Assembly: GCF_041529975.1 (NCBI RefSeq)
Contig: NZ_CP168030.1
Span: 744,001 to 808,000 of the forward strand
Reading direction: 5' to 3'
Length of the DNA: 64,000 nucleotides
DNA from: Microbacterium maritypicum
Lineage (GTDB): Bacteria; Actinomycetota; Actinomycetes; Actinomycetales; Microbacteriaceae
The translations under genes were made by a program, and so were the position numbers. The notes under the pieces were generated by a model. It worked only from the letters and a program-made list of their open reading frames with translations, was not told where the DNA came from and did not search any database. Below are positions 59,259 through 64,000 of the stretch, in pieces. Each line of letters opens with the position of its first letter. The first letter of the stretch is position 1.

Positions 59259-60599
59259 GTGACCACATCGACCGTGCGCCCCGGCATCGCCGAGCGGCTT
59301 TCGCAGATGATCCGGATCCCGACGGTCTCGGCTGAGCTCGACGAGCGCGGTGCCGCGCCGTTCGAGGAGTTCGTCGCACTGATCGCCGAGCTCTATCCCC
59401 TGACGCACGCGAAGCTGCGCCTCGAAAGGCACACCGACTTCGGGCTGCTGTTCCACTGGGAGGGCACGGGCGCGGCATCGGGTGGACCGGTCGTGCTGAT
59501 GGCGCACTACGACGTCGTCCCGGTCGATGAGAGCGATGCCTGGACCCATCCGCCCTTCGACGGCGTGATCGCCGACGGTTCGGTGTTCGGCCGCGGCGCC
59601 TTGGACGACAAGGGTCCGCTCATCGTCGTGCTCGAAGCGGTCGAGAATCTGCTCGCCGACGGATTCGTTCCGCCCCGCGACGTGTATCTCTCGTTCGGCG
59701 GCAACGAGGAGACCTACGGGAAGGCGGCGGAGGAGATCGCCCGGGTCCTGCGCGAACGCGGCGTCGTGCCCTGGCTCGTGGTCGATGAGGGCGGTGCCGT
59801 CGTCGACGCGCCCCTGCCGTTCGTCCCCGGTCGGGCGGCGATGATCGGCGTCGGCGAGAAGGGCGTGATGACGCTCCGGTTGTCGGCGCGCGGCGAGGGC
59901 GGTCATGCCTCGGCTCCGCCATCGCTCACCGCCGTGCGACGCATCGCGAGGGCCGTCGACCGCCTCGGTCCCGCCACCTTCCGCCCTCGCGCCTCGAAAG
60001 CGGTCCTGCGGATGCTGTCGCAGCTGGCGGCGCAGACGCCGGGGCCGGCCCGCCACCTGCTGCGGTTCCTCGGAGCGGCGCCGCTGCTGACCGGGCAGGT
60101 GTTCGCGGCGCTCGGCGGTGAACCGGCGGCACTCGTGCGCACGACCGTCGCCCCGACGATGCAGTCCGGAGGGACTGCGGCCAACGTGCTGCCCTCGCAG
60201 GCGTCCGCGACCGTCAACCTCCGCATCGCGCTGGGCGAGACGACGCAGCAGACCGTGTATCGCGTGCGCCGTCGCATCCGCGATCCGCGCGTCTCCGTCG
60301 AAGTGGTCGAGGCCAGTGAGCCCTCGCCGGAATCGCCCACCGACAACGCGCAGTTCGCGCTGCTTGCGGCCGCGCTCGAGGTCTCGCATCCCGGGGTTCC
60401 GGCAGTGCCCTACGTGATGATGGCCGCCACCGACTCCCGGCACTTCCACCGCTTCTCGCCGGCGGTCTACCGCTTCGCTCCGTTGGACATGTCGAACGCG
60501 CAGCGCGCCTCGATCCACGGCGTCGACGAGAGCGTCGAGATCGCCGCGCTGGAGCGCGGAGAGCGATTCCATCGCGCGCTTCTCGAACGGCTAGGGTGA
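59259..60599 (+). CDS. M20/M25/M40-family metallopeptidase
   Basis: The 446-residue dinuclear zinc hydrolase has the M20 ligands in order: H of 'VLMAHYDVVPV' (~D), bridging D of 'GRGALDDKGP', E-E of 'SFGGNEETYGKAAEE', the D/E of 'WLVVDEGGAVVDAP' and the C-terminal H of 'MAATDSRHFHRFSPAVYRFAPL'. The dimerisation domain lies between. It resembles carboxypeptidase PM20D1/acylase-like bacterial members that cut N-acyl amino acids or dipeptides; the substrate is unknown. The leaderless GTG at 59259 was chosen because of TACGAT seven bases upstream. Confidence 0.92.
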   Translation: MTTSTVRPGIAERLSQMIRIPTVSAELDERGAAPFEEFVALIAELYPLTHAKLRLERHTDFGLLFHWEGTGAASGGPVVLMAHYDVVPVDESDAWTHPPFDGVIADGSVFGRGALDDKGPLIVVLEAVENLLADGFVPPRDVYLSFGGNEETYGKAAEEIARVLRERGVVPWLVVDEGGAVVDAPLPFVPGRAAMIGVGEKGVMTLRLSARGEGGHASAPPSLTAVRRIARAVDRLGPATFRPRASKAVLRMLSQLAAQTPGPARHLLRFLGAAPLLTGQVFAALGGEPAALVRTTVAPTMQSGGTAANVLPSQASATVNLRIALGETTQQTVYRVRRRIRDPRVSVEVVEASEPSPESPTDNAQFALLAAALEVSHPGVPAVPYVMMAATDSRHFHRFSPAVYRFAPLDMSNAQRASIHGVDESVEIAALERGERFHRALLERLG

Positions 60600-60654
60600 T
60601 CTCACCCTCCTCCCGCCTCGAGTGGGAGTACCCGAACAAGAAGCAGGAGACGCG

Positions 60655-62115
60655 ATGACGCGCACCCGCACTCTGGGCACCCTCGCCGTCGTCGTCGGCT
60701 TCCTCGCGTTCGTGGAGTTCACGAGTGGTGTGCTGCAGGGGTACTACACGCCCATGCTCAGCGACATCGCCCGGCACCTCGGCATCCACGACGCCGACGT
60801 GAACTGGCTCGAGGGTGCGCAGCTCATGCTGTCGGCGCTCGTCGTCCCGGCGTTCGCGAAGCTCGGCGACATGGTCGGCCACAAGCGGATGCTGCTGATC
60901 TCCACCGCCGTCACCGCGGCGGCGGCCCTGGTGCTGCCGTTCACGGACTCCTTCGGCGTGTTCCTCGCGGCCTGGGCGCTCATGGGTTTCTACGTCGTGT
61001 GGCTCCCGCTCGAGATCGCCCTGATCTGGTCGCGGTCGCGCCGCATGGAAGGACGCTCCTCCATCACGGCCAAGGCGGCAGGTCTCCTGGTCGCCGCCCT
61101 CGAAGGTGGTGCGATCATCGGCGCTCTCGTGGGCGGCGCGCTGATCGACGTCCTGCCCCTCACGGTCGTCCTCCTGGTTCCGGCTGTGCTCATCGTGGTG
61201 TGCTTCTTCGTGATCCTGTTCGGGGTCAAGGAATCTCCCGAGCCGACCGGCGGCATCTTCGACACGGTCGGCCTCGTGCTGATCTCCCTGGCCCTCGTCT
61301 GCTTCACCGGCGGACTCAGCCTGCTCCGCCTCGAGGGCGGTCTCGTGAATCCGTGGTCCTGGGCCGTGGTCGTCTTCGGCGTGCTGCTGGTGATCCCGTT
61401 CGTGCTCTGGGAGCTGCGGTGCGAAGACCCGCTCATCGACGTGCGCATGTTCCGCTCGCCCGCGCTCGGACCGGTGTTCCTCACCGCGGGCCTCTTCGGA
61501 GTCAGCGTGCTCGGTGCTCAGGCGCCGCTGTCGACGTTCGCGCGGACCGATCCGTCGGTCTACGGTTACGGTCTCGGCACGAGCGGGTTCGCGACCTCGC
61601 TCATCATCGGCGTGTACCTCGTGGCGATGATCGCGGGTGCGCTGCTGTTCCCGACCATCGCACGATGGGCGACTCCACGGGTCACGCTGATGGGCGCTTC
61701 GGTGCTGGTGGGGCTCGGCTTCCTGTTGTTCCTGCCGTTCCATGACACCTATGGTCAGGTCATCACGAACATGGTCGTCGTGGGCCTCGGTTCCGGCGCG
61801 CTGGTCGCCGCTCTTCCCGCTGCCGCCGCATCGGCCGCGCCCGCCACGCAGACCGGTGTCGCGACGGGGCTCACCAACTCGGTGAAGACCGTGGGCGGGG
61901 CGATCGCCTCGTGCGTCTTCGGCATCGCGCTGCTGCACGGTGTCGCCACGACCGCCGGCGCGACCGAGGGGACGGCCGGTTCGCTGGCGGGGTACTTCAC
62001 CGTCTGGATCGTCTGCGGTGTCACCGCACTCGTCGCAGCCGTCATCCTCGTGTTCGTGCCGAAGGCCGCGTTCACCGACCGGTCCGTCGACGCGGAGGTC
62101 GCCCCGGTCGTCTGA
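60655..62115 (+). CDS. MFS transporter, DHA2-like (14 membrane segments)
   Basis: The 486-residue protein has about 14 hydrophobic segments. The MFS motif A is in 'AFAKLGDMVGHKRMLLISTAVTAA' (second/third helix loop, G-D-x-x-G-R/H-K-R/K), and motif C-like 'GGAIIGALVGGAL' lies in helix five. It belongs to the drug-H+ antiporter-2 shape used for export of drugs or dyes, although short-chain metabolite export is also found. GCAGGAG precedes ATG 60655. It starts 55 bp after the M20 gene and may be co-transcribed. Confidence 0.9.
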   Translation: MTRTRTLGTLAVVVGFLAFVEFTSGVLQGYYTPMLSDIARHLGIHDADVNWLEGAQLMLSALVVPAFAKLGDMVGHKRMLLISTAVTAAAALVLPFTDSFGVFLAAWALMGFYVVWLPLEIALIWSRSRRMEGRSSITAKAAGLLVAALEGGAIIGALVGGALIDVLPLTVVLLVPAVLIVVCFFVILFGVKESPEPTGGIFDTVGLVLISLALVCFTGGLSLLRLEGGLVNPWSWAVVVFGVLLVIPFVLWELRCEDPLIDVRMFRSPALGPVFLTAGLFGVSVLGAQAPLSTFARTDPSVYGYGLGTSGFATSLIIGVYLVAMIAGALLFPTIARWATPRVTLMGASVLVGLGFLLFLPFHDTYGQVITNMVVVGLGSGALVAALPAAAASAAPATQTGVATGLTNSVKTVGGAIASCVFGIALLHGVATTAGATEGTAGSLAGYFTVWIVCGVTALVAAVILVFVPKAAFTDRSVDAEVAPVV

Positions 62116-62127
62116 CGTCGGTTCTGA

Positions 62128-62373
62128 TCATTCCCGATCGAGACCGAACGTCCGCTTCACGATGGCCTGCACGTCGCCGTCGACACCGTCGATGCGCGTG
62201 TTGACGGCGTCGAACCGCGCGTCTACGGCGTCGAAGCGGGCATTCATCTCGTTGCGGAGCCCGCCGATCTCACTGCGGACGACATGGATGAACAGGGTCG
62301 AGACTACGGTGAGGGTGCTGAACATCAGCGCGCTGAACGCTCCGATCAGGGTCCAGATCTGCGCGTCATTCAT
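62128..62373 (-). CDS. Small membrane protein with C-terminal coiled coil
   Basis: The 81-residue protein has one N-terminal membrane helix ('IWTLIGAFSALMFSTLTVVSTLFIHVV') and a regular heptad-type tail ('EIGGLRNEMNARFDAVDARFDAVNTRIDGVDGDVQAIV') that would form a trimeric or dimeric coiled coil. Such DUF-like membrane-anchored coiled coils are frequent in Actinobacteria and often accompany phage or transport genes; no role is known. The start MNDAQIW at 62373 is preceded only by GGTGGG, a weak ribosome-binding site. Confidence 0.7.
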   Translation of the reverse strand: MNDAQIWTLIGAFSALMFSTLTVVSTLFIHVVRSEIGGLRNEMNARFDAVDARFDAVNTRIDGVDGDVQAIVKRTFGLDRE

Positions 62374-62529
62374 GAATCCCACCCCGTCATCGTCGCATCG
62401 ATTCGGCAAGCTTGCCAGGCCGCGGGCAGCGAAGATATCGGTGACCCGGGAGGTGGGGACAAGACGTTTTCGAGCGTGCCCGGGGAGGAGTAGTCGAGCC
62501 GCTCTGACGAGGGCGACGAGGATGCGGCC

Positions 62530-62571
62530 GGAGCCGGGCAGCGGGCTCCCCGCCGCCCGGCTCCTTTTCTC
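62530..62571. terminator. Terminator hairpin after rtcB, with a T-run on the plus strand
   Basis: GGAGCCGGGC and GCCCGGCTCC pair perfectly. On the plus strand TTTTCTC follows, so it is an efficient-looking terminator for rightward transcription, while for the minus-strand rtcB it lies immediately past the stop. No plus-strand gene ends nearby. Confidence 0.65.
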
Positions 62572-63739
62572 AATCGCCCTTCACGTTGACGAGCTGCCGC
62601 AGCGTGTGCCGGATCGACACCAGGCTCGCGGCATCCGCCATCACCCGATCGATCGGCTTGTACGCCTGCGGGATCTCATCGACGAAGGCGTCCGTGTCGC
62701 GGAACTCGATGCCCGTCATCGCCTCCCGCAGCTGGTCGTGCGTGAACGTCCGCCTCGCGGCCGACCGGGAGTACTCCCGACCTGCGCCGTGCGGTGAGGA
62801 GTTCAGTGACTGCGGGTCACCGAGTCCTTCGACCACGTAGGACGCGGTGCCCATCGATCCGGGGATGAGTCCCGGACGACCGGCGTCCGCCTGGATCGCG
62901 CCCTTCCGCGACACCCACACCTGCTTGCCGTAGTGCTTCTCCGACTCGGTGAAGTTGTGGTGGCAGTTGATGCGCTCCTGCTCGTCGACCGGGGTGCCGA
63001 GGAACTCGGACACCTGCCGCACGACCCGGTCCATCATCTCCTCCCGGTTCAGCAGGGCGAAGTGCTGTGCCCACCGCAGCTCCCGGATGTACCGGGTGAA
63101 CTCCTCGGTGCCCTCGACCAGGTACGCCAGGTCGGGGTCGGGGAGGTCGATCCACCATCGCTTCGCCAGCTTCTGGGCCACCGAGATGTGGTGCCCGGCG
63201 ATCCTGTTGCCGACGCCTCGGGAGCCCGAGTGCAGGAACAGCCACACCCGGTCGAGTTCGTCGACCGACACCTCGATGAAGTGGTTGCCCGAACCGAGCG
63301 TGCCCAGCTGCAGGCGCCAGTTGCCGGCGTAGCTCGCGGGGTCGAAGCCGTTGTTCTCGGCGAGCTGCTCGAGCTCGGCGATGCGCGGCTCGGCGGTCGC
63401 GACGACCTTGCGGTTGTATCTGCCGGCCGACAGCGGGATGGCGCGCTCGATCTGCTCCCGAAGCTCGGCGAGGTCGCGACCCTCGAGGTCGTTCCTCGTG
63501 AACTGGGTGCGGACGGCGATCATGCCGCAGCCGATGTCGACGCCGACGGCCGCGGGGATGATCGCGCCGAGCGTCGGGATGACCGAGCCGACCGTCGCCC
63601 CCTTGCCGAGGTGCGCATCCGGCATCAGCGCCAGGTGCGGGTGGATGAACGGCATGCGGGCCGTGGTGTGCGCCTGAGCGAGTGTCTTCTCGTCGATCAG
63701 CGACGCCCACGACAGCAGCCGTGCGGAGAGCCTCTCCAT
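62570..63739 (-). CDS. rtcB: RtcB-family RNA 2',3'-cyclic-phosphate/5'-OH ligase
   Basis: The 389-residue GTP-dependent ligase joins RNA ends with 2',3'-cyclic phosphate (or 3'-phosphate) to 5'-OH ends. Conserved metal ligands appear in 'GVDIGCGMIAVRT', 'NCHHNFTES' (H-H) and 'LGSGNHFIEV', and the guanylylated histidine is H317 in 'NSSPHGAGREYSR'. RtcB repairs cleaved tRNA or other RNA after stress. No archease or RtcA/RtcR gene is adjacent. ATG 63739 has AAGGAAGGAATC upstream. A terminator and a 32-codon ORF precede it. Confidence 0.96.
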   Translation of the reverse strand: MERLSARLLSWASLIDEKTLAQAHTTARMPFIHPHLALMPDAHLGKGATVGSVIPTLGAIIPAAVGVDIGCGMIAVRTQFTRNDLEGRDLAELREQIERAIPLSAGRYNRKVVATAEPRIAELEQLAENNGFDPASYAGNWRLQLGTLGSGNHFIEVSVDELDRVWLFLHSGSRGVGNRIAGHHISVAQKLAKRWWIDLPDPDLAYLVEGTEEFTRYIRELRWAQHFALLNREEMMDRVVRQVSEFLGTPVDEQERINCHHNFTESEKHYGKQVWVSRKGAIQADAGRPGLIPGSMGTASYVVEGLGDPQSLNSSPHGAGREYSRSAARRTFTHDQLREAMTGIEFRDTDAFVDEIPQAYKPIDRVMADAASLVSIRHTLRQLVNVKGD

Positions 63740-63798
63740 GATTCCTTCCTTGTGGTGGTGGTCAGCCACAGGTCAGGGTGCTCTCCGAACGGAAAACG

Positions 63799-63827
63799 CC
63801 CCGGACCTGACGGTGCGGGGCGTTGCG
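63799..63827 (-). terminator. Intrinsic terminator upstream of rtcB
   Basis: On the minus strand ACGCCCCG and CGGGGCGT form an 8-bp stem with a 12-base loop, followed by TTTT. It lies 13 bases beyond the stop of the small ORF at 63841-63939 and about 60 bases before rtcB, so it ends that transcript or attenuates read-through into rtcB. Confidence 0.8.
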
Positions 63828-63840
63828 AGAGCGGATGCTG

Positions 63841-63939
63841 TCACACGGCGCGCGCCGGAGGGTACGACTCGTTGCGGTCATTGCGCTTCGACTGAAGCTG
63901 CAACACCGCTCCGATGGGAAGGTTCCGCTGGGCGGTCAT
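63841..63939 (-). CDS. Small 32-codon ORF upstream of rtcB
   Basis: The peptide begins MTAQRNLPIG and continues with a Gln/Arg/Asn-rich middle ('LQLQSKRNDRNESYPPARAV'). ATG 63939 has GAGGAG eight bases upstream. The stop is 13 bases before an intrinsic terminator, and rtcB follows in the same direction. It may be a short free-standing protein or a leader peptide of an attenuator. It has no recognisable domain and is below the size usually annotated. Confidence 0.5.
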   Translation of the reverse strand: MTAQRNLPIGAVLQLQSKRNDRNESYPPARAV

Positions 63940-64000
63940 CCGTCGACTCCTCGGCTGGCGTGCTGGGCCGATCGGCACAGCTTTGCCACATTAGGGGGCG

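Noticed and set aside
1..64000. Biosynthetic gene cluster, CRISPR array, rRNA operon or replication origin
   Set aside because: No polyketide synthase, nonribosomal synthetase or terpene synthase genes, no regularly spaced repeats, no rRNA-like stretches and no DnaA-box cluster were found.

Overview
The window is chromosomal DNA from a high-GC actinobacterium, most probably Microbacterium or a close relative in Microbacteriaceae. This rests on the composition, on a single-chain actinobacterial L-serine dehydratase and long-form threonine synthase, on many start codons preceded at 6-7 nt by a TAnnnT hexamer (the leaderless-gene signature of Actinobacteria), and on generally tight gene packing. 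No database search was possible, so the genus is inferred.

Layout. 1-1.5 kb: end of a ChvE/MmsA-type multiple-sugar ABC importer on the minus strand, with a control region (1.5-1.8 kb) holding two copies of one 13-bp palindrome. 1.8-9.1 kb: housekeeping and small regulatory genes, including sufS-sufU, a GNAT enzyme and a FadR-type regulator. 9.25-10.4 kb: a secreted coiled-coil/HExxH pair. 12.0 kb: tRNA-Arg(ACG). 12.2-16.9 kb: LysR regulator divergent from a lone fumarate-reductase-like flavoprotein, then sdaA. 17-19.3 kb: small ATPase and an ABC-2 exporter. 19.3-24.1 kb: hrpB, flotillin and MarR. 24.1-26.8 kb: an accessory patch with an IS3 transposase remnant fused in frame to a VanZ-like tail and small regulator/SnoaL-type genes. 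27-33 kb: a five-gene minus-strand ABC-transport operon with its TetR repressor in the middle. 33-41.3 kb: desaturase, GntR regulator, a Mn(II) (yybP-ykoY) riboswitch in front of terC, a CorC/CNNM transporter, arginase-family enzyme, SDR, and a CmtR-like metal sensor with a cation-diffusion exporter. 41.4-44.2 kb: DesK/LuxR-type two-component pair and an Erm 23S rRNA methyltransferase behind an apparent translational attenuator. 44.3-47.2 kb: an ogt/MGMT gene split by about 2.37 kb of phage-derived DNA. 47.3-48.7 kb: thrC. 48.9-56.6 kb: NCS1 permease, HyuA-like protein, three DUF917 proteins and a PucR regulator, probably one catabolic locus. 56.6-62.1 kb: small enzymes, a MerR regulator, M20 peptidase and an MFS exporter. 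62.1-64 kb: rtcB RNA ligase preceded by a 32-codon ORF and a terminator.

The most interesting signals are: (1) a 21-codon leaderless ORF 140 bp upstream of erm that encodes an N-F-V-I-R-D-R stretch resembling known macrolide-stalling leader peptides and overlies two mutually exclusive RNA hairpins; (2) the permease-HyuA-DUF917x3-PucR locus with paired 15-bp palindromic elements in its promoter; (3) the exact-looking interruption of ogt by a phage relic carrying a P-loop kinase; (4) a tiny ORF plus intrinsic terminator in front of rtcB; (5) several dyad operators placed over leaderless promoters. Starts were moved from the longest frame wherever a Shine-Dalgarno sequence, leaderless -10 or stop/start overlap supported a shorter protein.
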